64,000 nucleotides of DNA from Actinomycetota bacterium (GCA_014381945.1 JACNKQ010000047.1:1-64000); one strand, 5' to 3'; shown: positions 16,555 to 25,185, numbered from the stretch's first letter. The notes: generated by a model not told the origin, from the letters alone. Numbers and translations are program-made.

Positions 16555-17216
16555 GAGCCCGTGTCCCGGTGGACGGCACCGCCGGCGAGGGTCACGACCC
16601 GCGGCGAGAGCGAGCGGACCCGTTCGAGTTCGTGCGACGAAACGACCACGGTCCCCCCGGCGGCGACGGCGTCGCCGATGAGCGTGTCGACCACGTTGCG
16701 GCCGGCCTGGTCGAGGCCGGCGTGGGGCTCGTCGAGCAGCCACAGGTCGGGCCGACGCACGACGAGTGCCGCCAACGAGGTGCGGCGGCGCTGGCCGGCC
16801 GACAGCCGGTGGACGGGCAGGTCGAGGAGCCCGTCGTCGAGGCCCAGGCGCTGGATGGCGCCGACCACCCGCTCGACCGACGGTTCGGCGTCGAGCCCGG
16901 CGGCCCGGGCCCAGAAGCGGACGTTCTCGGCGACGGTGAGATCCTCGTAGAGGCCGGTGGAGTGGCCCAACAGCCCCACCCGTCGGCGCACCGCACGGCG
17001 TTCGGATCCGGTCGTGAGGTCGTGGCCCAGCACGGACACGTTGCCCGACTCGGGGGCCAGCAGGCCGGCGCAGAGGCGCAGCAGGGTGGTCTTGCCGGCC
17101 CCGTTGGGGCCCTGCAGGAGAACGGTCTCGCCCGCCTCGATGCGCAGGTCCACGCCGGTCAGCGCCGGGAAGCGTCCGAGCAGGGCGACCGCAGCATTGA
17201 GTTCGACCACGGGCAC
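16551..17216 (-). CDS. ccmA: Heme ABC transporter ATPase CcmA
   Basis: Cytoplasmic ATPase of the CcmABCD complex, 221 residues. It has Walker [14 protein letters not shown] (about residue 35), signature HRLSAGQRRRTSLA, Walker B LWLLDEPHAGLD and the switch His in VVSSHE. The start is GTG 17216; GTG 17210 is an alternative. It is the first gene of the ccmABCDEFGH operon and diverges from the septum-domain lipoprotein gene, leaving only 37 bp for both promoters. Confidence 0.94.
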   Translation of the reverse strand: MPVVELNAAVALLGRFPALTGVDLRIEAGETVLLQGPNGAGKTTLLRLCAGLLAPESGNVSVLGHDLTTGSERRAVRRRVGLLGHSTGLYEDLTVAENVRFWARAAGLDAEPSVERVVGAIQRLGLDDGLLDLPVHRLSAGQRRRTSLAALVVRRPDLWLLDEPHAGLDQAGRNVVDTLIGDAVAAGGTVVVSSHELERVRSLSPRVVTLAGGAVHRDTGS

Positions 17217-17241
17217 CCCGCAACGGTACCGGCACCGGGCG

Positions 17242-17247
17242 TACCCT
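17242..17247 (+). promoter_or_regulatory. Leaderless -10 element (TACCCT)
   Basis: TACCCT, six bases, then GTG 17254. It lies in the 37-bp divergent gap upstream of ccmA. Confidence 0.6.
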
Positions 17248-17253
17248 GACCCG

Positions 17254-17820
17254 GTGCGCGCCCGTCTGCTGATCCTCTCTGCCTTCCTGTTGGTGTCTGC
17301 CTGTGCCAGCGACAGTGCCGCCCCGGACGATGCTGACGCCACCACGACAACCGGGGCCGGCACCGCCACCACGCTGCCCGAGGTGCGGCCGACCGTGGCC
17401 GACGAGGAACCGCCCACCTGGTACGGCGAGATGGTCAACCTCCACGACCTCACGGCCGGCCAGTGCTTCAACCGCTACTCGTGGTTCCAGGACGACCGGC
17501 ACATCGAGTTCGACACGGTCGTGCCGTGCGAGCTCCCCCACCAGGCCGAGATCTACCTGCACGTCCAGCACCCGGCCCGCCAGGGCGCCCCGTGGCCCGG
17601 CGACAGCGAGATGGAGGGCTTCGCCCGGTCGCAGTGCTACGAGGCGTTCGACGAGTTCGTGGGCGTGATCTACGAACTGTCCGAACTCGAGATCGCCTTC
17701 CTTGTCCCTAACCGCACCGACTTCGAGCACGACGTGGCCCAGTTCCGCGGCGTCCACTGCTACGTCGTCCACGCCGAAGCCGAAGACCTCATCAACACCG
17801 CCCGCGGCTCGCTGCGTTAG
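17254..17820 (+). CDS. Septum-formation-domain lipoprotein
   Basis: A 188-residue exported lipoprotein. The signal peptide ends in lipobox VSAC at about residue 17. A Thr-rich tether (DATTTTGAGTATTL) leads to a domain like the actinobacterial septum formation family: DLTAGQCFN, VPCELPHQAEIY, and later Cys in ARSQCYEAF and GVHCYVV. The four cysteines probably form two disulfides. The molecular role of this family is poorly known. Start is GTG 17254, supported by the adjacent TACCCT hexamer and the signal peptide length. Confidence 0.8.
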   Translation: MRARLLILSAFLLVSACASDSAAPDDADATTTTGAGTATTLPEVRPTVADEEPPTWYGEMVNLHDLTAGQCFNRYSWFQDDRHIEFDTVVPCELPHQAEIYLHVQHPARQGAPWPGDSEMEGFARSQCYEAFDEFVGVIYELSELEIAFLVPNRTDFEHDVAQFRGVHCYVVHAEAEDLINTARGSLR

Positions 17821-17925
17821 CCGAGACCGGAGGCGGCTGCAACGGCGACACAGTGCACGGCGCGATGCAATGCGCGATGCAAATGCGCGATGATTGCCAC
17901 CACGCACTAACGAAGGACTCGACCA
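17821..17925. other. Short intergenic gap with gcgatgcaa repeats
   Basis: Three imperfect copies of gcgcgatgcaa-type sequence occur at about 17860-17893. AAGGA lies eight bases before the GTG start of the protease. Confidence 0.5.
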
Positions 17926-19533
17926 GTGAGCAGGCAAATCGGGCAACTGATTCTGCTCGAGGTCCTTGTGTGCGCCATCGCTATCGGATACATGACTTCG
18001 GCTGCTGGTGCGCAGTCGCGTGACCACGATGCCATCGGGCTGGGTGAATACGGACACGTCGGAACGATCGTTCGGGATCAGTTGCCCGATGGGCTTCAAG
18101 GGCTCGTGAGCGATGCCGCGCTGGCAGCCGCCAATGACCCGGTCTTTGCTGCTACCCGGGCATCGTGGGATGTCGAGGCCGACTTCGTGGGGCAGGTCGA
18201 CTACCAGTTGTCGTTCCGGTCGAAGGTCGATTTCATGAGTCGGGATCACAAACACATTGCCGGGCTCCTCCTCGACCGACCTTCGAACATGGGTTCCGAG
18301 ACCATGGGTCTGTTCATGTCAGCCGCCGAAGTCGCCGAGATGAGCCGCCGAGACGCCCTGGGTGACCGGATGAACCTTCTCGTCGAGTCGGTAACCGGAA
18401 CCTCGCTCGATCAGGTTCCTGAAGGAATCCTCCCGGAGTACGGGCCCAACTTCGGCGGAATCTGGCAGGACCAACTCGACGGTGGCCGGATTGTCCTCTC
18501 GGTTCTCGACGCCTTGACGGTCGATCTGGATGCTCTCGCCAGAATCGTGGGCGGACCACAGCACCTCCGGGTCATCGAACAGCACTTCACCTACAACCAG
18601 ATCGAGACCTACCGCAGGCAGCTTCACGCCGAGTTGGACACGATCGGGATGGATCGAGACATCGAAGCCGTGCGCAGCGACAGGGGCCGTCTCCTCGAGG
18701 TGCGGGTCACCGACCCCGAGAAGCTTCCGGAATCGTTTGGCCAAGGAGTTCCTGACACTGCATTTTGGGTCGTCGAGGGAGAACCTCTTGTAGAACTTGG
18801 CGCCCCTGCTTCTACGCACAGTCTCACCGACCAACAGCCTGGTCTTCGAGTCAGTGTCTTGGAGACAGGGCAGGGTGCCAGTTGGTGCACTTGGGGCTTT
18901 AACGGTCATACCTCAAGTCTGCACTACCTGATCCTCGCGGGGCACTGCATGCCAGAGTCGTATGAGAACCACGGAGGCAGCTGGATCGGCAGCGACATCG
19001 AGATCAACCAGAATGGAGACGCTGCCCGCAACCTGACGCCCGGCGACTCCTACCTTTATTCGCACGACACCGACACTTACGATGCTGCGCGCATTTCATC
19101 TTTATTCGCTAACGACAACTGTTATCACGGTAACAACGCCGTTTCTGCGCCCTCACCACACTGCAGATGGCCGATGGCAACCCGGGCGTGGCACAACAGT
19201 TGGGACATTGGGAGCGACCTTACATGCGCCTCACTCGGGAACTCAAATGCCTACCGATGTGGGTACATCGAGGAAATCAATTCTGGAAATGGCAACAGAA
19301 CTCGTGTTTCCATTGCAGTCAGCTCTGGCGATTCTGGATCTGGAATGAAATTTGGCTATAGGATCGATGGGATTCTAACTGACAAATCAACAACGGATGC
19401 ATTCTTTCAGACTGCATATCACGTTCAAATGGCACTAGGTAACGGATATTTCTATTTCAACTGCCATTCATCGGGTATTATTACCTACACGGACCCCGCG
19501 GATTGGGGAGCGTGTCCGGCAGTAGATGCATAG
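17926..19533 (+). CDS. Secreted trypsin-like (S1) serine protease with long N-terminal proregion
   Basis: A 535-residue preproenzyme. An N-terminal signal peptide (about 1-30) is followed by a ~280-residue proregion resembling the alpha-lytic/streptogrisin type (FGGIWQDQLDGGRIVLSVLD at 176-195). The catalytic domain starts near residue 300 and has the triad His340 (LILAGHC), Asp386 (DTYDAARIS) and Ser470 (SSGDSGSG). Cys321/Cys341 and several later Cys could form disulfides. The last ~450 bases (from about 19080) are markedly AT-richer than the rest of the gene. It overlaps the next gene by 8 bp. Start GTG 17926 has AAGGA upstream. Substrate unknown. Confidence 0.88.
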   Translation: MSRQIGQLILLEVLVCAIAIGYMTSAAGAQSRDHDAIGLGEYGHVGTIVRDQLPDGLQGLVSDAALAAANDPVFAATRASWDVEADFVGQVDYQLSFRSKVDFMSRDHKHIAGLLLDRPSNMGSETMGLFMSAAEVAEMSRRDALGDRMNLLVESVTGTSLDQVPEGILPEYGPNFGGIWQDQLDGGRIVLSVLDALTVDLDALARIVGGPQHLRVIEQHFTYNQIETYRRQLHAELDTIGMDRDIEAVRSDRGRLLEVRVTDPEKLPESFGQGVPDTAFWVVEGEPLVELGAPASTHSLTDQQPGLRVSVLETGQGASWCTWGFNGHTSSLHYLILAGHCMPESYENHGGSWIGSDIEINQNGDAARNLTPGDSYLYSHDTDTYDAARISSLFANDNCYHGNNAVSAPSPHCRWPMATRAWHNSWDIGSDLTCASLGNSNAYRCGYIEEINSGNGNRTRVSIAVSSGDSGSGMKFGYRIDGILTDKSTTDAFFQTAYHVQMALGNGYFYFNCHSSGIITYTDPADWGACPAVDA

Positions 19534-20563
19534 CAGACCTCGGTCTCGCTGCGGTGCGAAACCGCTACTCGTCTTGACGAACATTGCATTCCTCGCTATT
19601 GCGCTGCTTGGCTGTGGCTCCCGGGCGACTCCCTCCGAGCCAGCAGACGCCAAACGGCTCACCGGGAGGTGGGGACTCGAGGCGGTGCTGATCGACGGCC
19701 AGCCAATGGAACTGGACACAACCCTTGACACCGGCGACCACTCGTCGGTCGCCTTGTGGATCGAGTTCTATGCCGACGGCCGAATAGACGGCGAAGGTCC
19801 GTGCAACGGCTTCAGGGGTAGCTACTCGGCGACGCAGGGCGTCCTCTCCCTGGAGGACGCCACCAAGGAGGCTGGATATTGCCTGCCCCTGCTAGAGGCT
19901 GACGAGGAAGCCGGCGAGTCGTCGAGCCCGGACATGGTCTTCGAATCGGCGTTCCTCGACCGCCTCCTGTGGAGGTGGGAGATCGCCTACAGATTCCCCG
20001 AGGACGACCTCCTGGAGTTGTCCGCGAGCAACACAACGATGACCTTCCGGCGACTAGTGACGCCGCCATCGACGACTACAGGCCGCTCGACGACAACGCT
20101 CGCCACGGACACACCGTCGATGACGGCGACCACGCCCACCGGGCCCGAATCTGTCGACCTCCTCGGGAGGTGGGGGCTTGACGCAGTGTTCGTTGGTGGC
20201 CAGCCGTATGCGCTGGACGAGAGCCTCGCCACGCGCTATGACCCGGACGTCCCCACATGGATCGAGTTCGACCCGCGAGGTCGGCTCGTCGGCCAGGGGC
20301 CCTGCAACAGGTTCAACTCGAAGTACTCGGCAGAGAACGGGGTCCTCTCCCTGACGGGCGGCGGGACCCAGCCTGCCTTCTGCCTCGTGGGGGCCGTCGG
20401 AACCGACATGGACGACTCCTCCAATCCGATCATGGACTTCGAGGAGGAGATCCTCGCCGGCTTCCTCCGGGTCGAGGTCGGGACTTTCCGCTTCGTCGAA
20501 GCGAGCCGGCTCGAGGTGACGATGGGCGACATCACGCTCACGTTTCGGCGGATCGAAGGCTGA
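19526..20563 (+). CDS. Lipoprotein with two META/HslJ-like domains
   Basis: A 345-residue exported lipoprotein: signal peptide with lipobox ALLGC (C30), then two homologous domains (about 45-165 and 200-343) joined by a Thr/Ser/Pro linker. Both domains share GRWGL-A-V-DGQP, WIEF--DGRI/RL-G-GPCN-F--YSA--GVLSL, a later Cys and a closing MTFRR/LTFRR strand. The GPCN-F pattern is typical of META/HslJ domains. It overlaps the S1 protease gene by 8 bp, so the two are very likely translated together. A role as a partner or inhibitor of the protease is possible but only an inference. Confidence 0.78.
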   Translation: MHSRPRSRCGAKPLLVLTNIAFLAIALLGCGSRATPSEPADAKRLTGRWGLEAVLIDGQPMELDTTLDTGDHSSVALWIEFYADGRIDGEGPCNGFRGSYSATQGVLSLEDATKEAGYCLPLLEADEEAGESSSPDMVFESAFLDRLLWRWEIAYRFPEDDLLELSASNTTMTFRRLVTPPSTTTGRSTTTLATDTPSMTATTPTGPESVDLLGRWGLDAVFVGGQPYALDESLATRYDPDVPTWIEFDPRGRLVGQGPCNRFNSKYSAENGVLSLTGGGTQPAFCLVGAVGTDMDDSSNPIMDFEEEILAGFLRVEVGTFRFVEASRLEVTMGDITLTFRRIEG

Positions 20564-20566
20564 GCC

Positions 20567-20581
20567 GGGGCCTCAGGCCCT
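20567..20581. terminator. Possible bidirectional terminator hairpin
   Basis: GGGCC-TCA-GGCCC forms a tight GC stem between the convergent META-lipoprotein and GH63 genes. It contains the GH63 stop codon and lacks a U-tract, so the call is weak. Confidence 0.3.
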
Positions 20582-21745
20582 CTCTGCCAGCAGGAGCGCC
20601 AGGCCGGTCCAGGACTGGGGGGTGGCGCCGAGGCCCTCGCCGGTGTCGGGGTGCCAGTACTCGGAGAGCCCCGACGCCCACGCCCCCGCAACGGTTGTCG
20701 CCGCCAGCCGGCCGGCAGCGTCGATATCGAACCTGGCGGCGCCGAGCACCAGCAGGTACGCCAGCTGCGGCCAGACCGGGCCGCGCCAGTAGCCGTCGGG
20801 GTCGAACACAGGCTCGGCCCGGTGCACGCCCGCCGGGCCGGCCGGGCCGCCGTGGGCGGAGGGGTCGCACAGGTCGGCCACCACCCTGGCGGCCCTCACC
20901 GGATTTTCGGTGACAAGCAGCGGCAGCAGGGCGTCGGCCGTGCGGCAGCGGCCCGACCCGTCGGCGGTCGGTCCGGCATCTGCCCAGGTGCCGAGGTCGT
21001 CGTCCCAGCGGGCGTCGAGGGCGGCGGCCAGTTCGCCGGCCGCGGCGGCGAGCCCATCGTCGCCGGTCACCGAGGCCAACTCCCCGGCGTTGAACGCCAC
21101 AAGGGCGTTGAAGCCCGCCGACGCCACCGGGAACTCCGGGTTCGCCAGCGGCGACCCGTCGTCGGCGAACCCGATCGTCGTGACCAGCCGGTTCTTCTCG
21201 GCCCGCCAGCGATCCACGTCGAAGCCGCCCGGGCAGCGGTCGTCCCAACGGGGGCTGTCGTCGGCCCCCGACTCCCACGGGTGGCACAGCAGCACCAGGC
21301 CCGAGTCGTCGCGCCCCCGCTGCTCCAGCAGGAACCGCAGCCCGGCGGCTGCCGCCTCCACGATCTCGTCGGGCGGCGGCGGGCCCGCCCGGAACAGCTC
21401 GGCCACAGCATGCCCGTACATCGGCGGCTGGGTGATCGACGAGGCGTCGGAACGCCCCCACAGGTCGGCATGCGCACCCGGCCTGCGCACGTAGTTCATG
21501 TGCGGCACGAAGCCCGACGGCGCCTGCGGGCCGAACAGCGACGCCAACTCGGACTGCGCCCGGTCGGGCCTGCCCAGCGACTGCCAGACGAGCACGTGGA
21601 AACACGAGTCCCAGAGCCACTGCCAGGGGTAGGTCCCCGCATGGGGCGCTGCGTACCCTTCGGGCACCCAGTGGTCGTCGAGCACCCGTTGCACGGCGTC
21701 GCGCAACGCACCCAAGTCCCCGAGAACCGGGCCCGGGAGGGCCAT
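20573..21745 (-). CDS. GH63-type glycoside hydrolase (glucosyl/mannosylglycerate hydrolase-like)
   Basis: A 390-residue cytoplasmic (alpha/alpha)6-barrel enzyme similar to the actinobacterial GH63 glucosylglycerate hydrolases, which release sugar and glycerate from compatible-solute glycosides. The probable general acid Asp46 lies in YPWQWLWDSCFH, and the probable base Glu370 in EYWHPDTGEGLGA near the C-terminus; GYWRGPVWPQLAYLL is another family block. Start ATG 21745 overlaps the divergent GT4 start; ATG 21760 or 21763, next to AAGGAG, are alternatives. The exact glycoside cannot be stated from sequence. Confidence 0.82.
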   Translation of the reverse strand: MALPGPVLGDLGALRDAVQRVLDDHWVPEGYAAPHAGTYPWQWLWDSCFHVLVWQSLGRPDRAQSELASLFGPQAPSGFVPHMNYVRRPGAHADLWGRSDASSITQPPMYGHAVAELFRAGPPPPDEIVEAAAAGLRFLLEQRGRDDSGLVLLCHPWESGADDSPRWDDRCPGGFDVDRWRAEKNRLVTTIGFADDGSPLANPEFPVASAGFNALVAFNAGELASVTGDDGLAAAAGELAAALDARWDDDLGTWADAGPTADGSGRCRTADALLPLLVTENPVRAARVVADLCDPSAHGGPAGPAGVHRAEPVFDPDGYWRGPVWPQLAYLLVLGAARFDIDAAGRLAATTVAGAWASGLSEYWHPDTGEGLGATPQSWTGLALLLAERA

Positions 21746-22793
21746 GCCCCGCTGTTCCATCATCTCCTTCCGGTTCGGACCGACCGACGGCGTCTCGGTC
21801 GTAGCACGAAACTGGGCCGAAGCGCTGCACCAGATGGGGTTCGACGTGGACTGGGTGGCCGGCGGCTTCGAGCAGGGCTGGCACGCCGACGGCGCGACAA
21901 CGGTGGTCCCCGGCCTCGGGATCGACGACGACCACCCGCCCGACCGGCATGAACTCGCCGCAGCTCTGGCCGGCGCAGATCTCGTCGTCATCGAGAACCT
22001 CTGCACGATCCCGCTCAACCCGGCCGCCACACATTCAGTCGCCAATGGCCTGCGCGGCCGTCCGGCGGTGCTGCACCACCACGACCCGCCGTGGCAGCGG
22101 GAGCGCTTCGCCCACGTGACCGACCTGCCGCCCGACGACCCGGCCTGGCGCCACGTCACCATCAACGACCTGACCTGCCGCCAGATGGCCGACCGCGGGA
22201 TCACCGCCACGACCATCCACAACGGCTTCGACCCCGACCCGCCGCCCGGCGACCGGGCCGGCACCCGGACAGGCCTCGGCATCGACGACGACACCCTGCT
22301 GGTCGCCCACCCCGTCCGGGCCATCCCCCGCAAAGACGTGGCCCGGGCAATCGCCATCACGGCCGAACTGGGCGGCACCTACTGGCTGCTCGGCCCCGCC
22401 GAGGACGGCTACGGCCCCGAACTCGACCGCCTGCTCGCCGACGCCCACTGTCCGGTCTTACGGGAGCCGGCCCCCACCCGGTCCGACATTTACGCCGCCG
22501 CCGACCTGGTCGTGTTCCCGTCGACCTGGGAGGGCTTCGGCAACCCGCCCGTCGAGGCCGCCCTCCACCGGAAACCGGCGGTGGTCGGCGACTACCCGGT
22601 CGCCGCCGAACTCCGGGCCCTCGGCCTCGAATGGTTTCCCGCCGACGGGCTCGCCGCCGTGCGGGCATGGCTGGCCGACCCCGACCCGGCCCTCCTCGAA
22701 CGCAACCGGGAGGTCGCCGCCCGCGAACTCTCCCTCGGACGCATGGCCGGACGGTTGCGGACGCTGCTCGACGAGGCAGGCTGGCTCCCATGA
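21744..22793 (+). CDS. GT4-like glycosyltransferase
   Basis: A 349-residue soluble GT-B transferase. The N-terminus CSIISFRFGPTDGVSVVARNW is the glycine-rich acceptor-side start, and the C-terminal half carries the nucleotide-sugar domain with HPVRAIPRKD, DLVVFPSTWEGFGNPPVEAAL (the E-x7-E region) and a C-terminal amphipathic helix. GGGAGG precedes the ATG at 21744. It is head-to-head with a GH63 hydrolase, which suggests a synthesis/breakdown pair for one glycoside; acceptor and sugar are unknown. Confidence 0.8.
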   Translation: MPRCSIISFRFGPTDGVSVVARNWAEALHQMGFDVDWVAGGFEQGWHADGATTVVPGLGIDDDHPPDRHELAAALAGADLVVIENLCTIPLNPAATHSVANGLRGRPAVLHHHDPPWQRERFAHVTDLPPDDPAWRHVTINDLTCRQMADRGITATTIHNGFDPDPPPGDRAGTRTGLGIDDDTLLVAHPVRAIPRKDVARAIAITAELGGTYWLLGPAEDGYGPELDRLLADAHCPVLREPAPTRSDIYAAADLVVFPSTWEGFGNPPVEAALHRKPAVVGDYPVAAELRALGLEWFPADGLAAVRAWLADPDPALLERNREVAARELSLGRMAGRLRTLLDEAGWLP

Positions 22794-23059
22794 ACACGCC
22801 TTCCCCCGACCCGATCCTTGTCCGCCGGGAGCGCATGCGCCGCCTGGCCGCAACCGGCAAGCGCTTCGGCTACCTCGCCTTTCTCGCCGCAATCGTGCTG
22901 TTCATCGTCGGCCTCGTCGGGACCTTCAGCGACGCCATCGCCACGACGCTGATCGTGCTGCTGGTCGCCGGTTCGATCGTGCTGGCCCCCGCCATCATCC
23001 TCCACTACGGCGTGCAGGCCGCCGCCGACCAGGACGCCGGGCGGCCCACCCGCCACTGA
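22790..23059 (+). CDS. Small two-helix membrane protein
   Basis: An 89-residue protein overlapping the glycosyltransferase stop (ATGA). A basic N-terminus (VRRERMRRLAATGKRFGY) precedes two hydrophobic helices (about 28-46 and 52-72) and a short acidic/basic tail. I do not recognise a family. Tight coupling suggests it serves the glycosyltransferase or is simply its operon partner. Confidence 0.7.
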   Translation: MNTPSPDPILVRRERMRRLAATGKRFGYLAFLAAIVLFIVGLVGTFSDAIATTLIVLLVAGSIVLAPAIILHYGVQAAADQDAGRPTRH

Positions 23060-23117
23060 GGCAGATCTGCCCGCTGAAGCATCGTCGCCCACTGACGCCC
23101 GCCGCCGGGCCGGTGGC

Positions 23118-23123
23118 TACCGT
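23118..23123 (+). promoter_or_regulatory. Leaderless -10 element (TACCGT)
   Basis: TACCGT, spacer cgcccc, ATG 23130. Confidence 0.6.
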
Positions 23124-23129
23124 CGCCCC

Positions 23130-23723
23130 ATGAGCGTCACCGCCACGGCCACCGTGCGCATGCCCGCCGCCGAGCGCCGGGAGCAGTTGCTCGACATTGC
23201 CCTACAGGTGTTCGCCCGGAACGGATACCACGAGACCTCCATGAACACCCTGGCCGCCGAGGCCGGAGTCACCAAGCCGGTGCTGTACCAGCACTTCGCA
23301 TCCAAGCACGCACTGTTCGCCCAGGTGCTCGAACGGACCGGCGACCGGCTGCACGCTGCGATAGCCGAATCAGCGGTCGGCGTCGACACGCCGCGAGATC
23401 GGGTCGAGGCGGGATTCGCCGCCTTCTTCCACTTCTTCGTGGACCACCCCGACGCCTTCGGCGTGCTCTACGGCTCCAGCCTCGGCGCCGAACCCGAGTT
23501 CCGCCGGGAGGCCCGGCGAGTGCAGGACACCTTCATCGCCATGCTGGCCCGTCTCATCAACAAGGTCGACGGCGACGACGCCCTGGTGATGGCCGCCGGC
23601 ATCAACGGGATCTCCGAGGGCATGGTCCGGTACTGGATGCACGAGGGTCGCAGGCACACGGCCGATGAGATGGCCGCCCTCACCGCACGCCTCGCCTGGG
23701 GTGGCCTCGAGGAACTGTCCTGA
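23130..23723 (+). CDS. TetR-family transcriptional regulator
   Basis: A 197-residue dimeric repressor. The N-terminal HTH is textbook: ERREQLLDIALQVFARNGYHETSM then AAEAGVTKPVLYQHFASKHALF (residues about 12-58). The C-terminal helical ligand domain contains FAAFFHFFVDHPDAFGVLYGS, as in TetR_C proteins of actinobacteria linked to lipid metabolism. No operator palindrome was confirmed. The ligand and targets are unknown. Confidence 0.9.
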   Translation: MSVTATATVRMPAAERREQLLDIALQVFARNGYHETSMNTLAAEAGVTKPVLYQHFASKHALFAQVLERTGDRLHAAIAESAVGVDTPRDRVEAGFAAFFHFFVDHPDAFGVLYGSSLGAEPEFRREARRVQDTFIAMLARLINKVDGDDALVMAAGINGISEGMVRYWMHEGRRHTADEMAALTARLAWGGLEELS

Positions 23724-23747
23724 CGGGATTCCGGTCCGGTCGACCGC

Positions 23748-24239
23748 TCAGTCGAGCGGTACCGGCGAAATGTCGACCGGGGTATCGGGCAGGTCACCGG
23801 CCACGATCGGCGGCAGATGCTCGCGCAGCAGCGTCGGCAGGACCGGCTCGTCGCTGGCCAGAAGGTCGTCGAGCGCCCACCAGCGGGCACCGAGGAACGC
23901 CGCCGCCTCAAGCGCCTCGAGGTGCTGCGGACGGTATTCGCCGCCATCGCACCAGGCCACATGGATCTTCTCGTTGCTGTCGAAGTGGTAGCCGCCGAAG
24001 TCGAACTGCACGTGCTGGGTCCAGATGACGGGCCCCATCTCCAGGTCGTCGATGCCGGTCTCCTCGTACAGCTCCCTGGCGGCAGCGGTTGCCGAATCCT
24101 CACCCCAGCCGATCCCGCCACCGGGAATCTCCCACCAGGCCCGCTTGAACGGGTCGATCGGGTCCTCGGCGTTGACGAGGAAGATGCTCCCCTCCCGGTC
24201 GAGAAGCACCACCCGCGCCGCCGCACGCTTGAGCCACAT
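23748..24239 (-). CDS. Nudix hydrolase
   Basis: A 163-residue cytoplasmic pyrophosphohydrolase. The Nudix box is complete: G-IGWG-E-DSATAAA-RE-L-YEE-TG (GX5EX7REUXEEXGU) at about residues 45-67. It begins RAAARVVLLDREGSIFLV, typical of the family. The chosen start is ATG 24239. It lies 20 bp after the Fur-family gene on the same strand. Substrate not predictable. Confidence 0.9.
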   Translation of the reverse strand: MWLKRAAARVVLLDREGSIFLVNAEDPIDPFKRAWWEIPGGGIGWGEDSATAAARELYEETGIDDLEMGPVIWTQHVQFDFGGYHFDSNEKIHVAWCDGGEYRPQHLEALEAAAFLGARWWALDDLLASDEPVLPTLLREHLPPIVAGDLPDTPVDISPVPLD

Positions 24240-24259
24240 GATGGATGGACCCTGAGCCC

Positions 24260-24715
24260 CTACGCGCAGCGGGCGCAGCGGCCCAGCAGGTCGAAGCGGT
24301 GGGCGTCGATCCGGAAGCCCTGCGACTCGGCGGCGTCGACCATCACGTCGATGCCGGCCTCGAAGTCGTCGGGCACGTCGAAGTCCTCGACCCGGCCGCA
24401 CGAGGTGCACACCAGGTGGTGGTGGTGCCCGGTGAGCGACTCGTGGAGTTCGAAGCGGGCGTGGTCGTCGGCGGACTCGACCCGACGTGCGACGCCGGCG
24501 TCCACCAGCTCGCCGAGGTTCCGGTAGGCCGAGCTCTGGGCCAGCTCTGCATCGGTGTCGAGGATCTCGGGAAGGCTCAGCGGCCGACCGGCCCGCACCA
24601 GCACGTCGACGACCACCTGGCGGGAGCGGCTGTTGCGCAGGCCGGCCGCCCGCAGGCGGAGGTCGACGGCGGCGTGGAGGTCCACTGCGGAAACGTGGTC
24701 GTGGTTCGGGTTCAC
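24260..24715 (-). CDS. Fur-family metal-responsive regulator
   Basis: A 151-residue Fur/Zur/PerR-type regulator. The winged helix has [23 protein letters not shown] and [20 protein letters not shown]. The dimerisation/metal domain carries [16 protein letters not shown] and a final CARC; the two CxxC pairs form the structural zinc site, as in Zur/FurB-like proteins. The regulatory metal cannot be assigned. GTG 24715 overlaps the stop of the MaoC gene (GTGA). Confidence 0.9.
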   Translation of the reverse strand: MNPNHDHVSAVDLHAAVDLRLRAAGLRNSRSRQVVVDVLVRAGRPLSLPEILDTDAELAQSSAYRNLGELVDAGVARRVESADDHARFELHESLTGHHHHLVCTSCGRVEDFDVPDDFEAGIDVMVDAAESQGFRIDAHRFDLLGRCARCA

Positions 24716-25185
24716 ACGGGCCGCCGCTTCATGAGGGCGTTGCGGCGGCTCCGGCAGACCAACTCATCGCGCTGGTTGAACGCCCGGTGCTCGAACGCGA
24801 CGATCCCGGCGTCGGGCCGGGAATTCGACGCCCGTGCGGCAACGACCTCGGTCTCGACCCGCAGCGTGTCGCCGAGAAACACCGGCGCAGGGAAGCTCGT
24901 CTCCTCGAACCCGAGGTTGGCGACCGTCGTGCCGAGCGTCGTGTCGGCAACGCTGACGCCCACGACCAGGCCATGCGTGAAGAGGCTGTTGACGAGACGC
25001 TGGCCGAACTCGGTGCCGGCGGCGAACTCTGCGTCGAGGTGCAGCGGCTGCGGGTTGTGCGTGATGGCGCAGAACAGCAGGTTGTCGGTTTCGGTGACCG
25101 TGCGGGTCAGGGCATGGCGCAGCACCAGGCCCACCGGCAGGTCCTCGAACCAGCGTCCGGAGGTGCCTTCCACGGGATCGTCCAT
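24712..25185 (-). CDS. MaoC-like (R)-enoyl-CoA hydratase/dehydratase
   Basis: A 157-residue hot-dog-fold protein. It contains [25 protein letters not shown], then the hydratase motif [29 protein letters not shown] with the D/H-type catalytic pair, and [13 protein letters not shown]. It is expected to hydrate enoyl-CoA thioesters in lipid or amino-acid catabolism. Start ATG 25185, six bases after CAGACT; an in-frame upstream ATG at 25230 is possible. It shares its 43-bp upstream gap with acetoacetyl-CoA synthetase. Confidence 0.88.
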   Translation of the reverse strand: MDDPVEGTSGRWFEDLPVGLVLRHALTRTVTETDNLLFCAITHNPQPLHLDAEFAAGTEFGQRLVNSLFTHGLVVGVSVADTTLGTTVANLGFEETSFPAPVFLGDTLRVETEVVAARASNSRPDAGIVAFEHRAFNQRDELVCRSRRNALMKRRPV

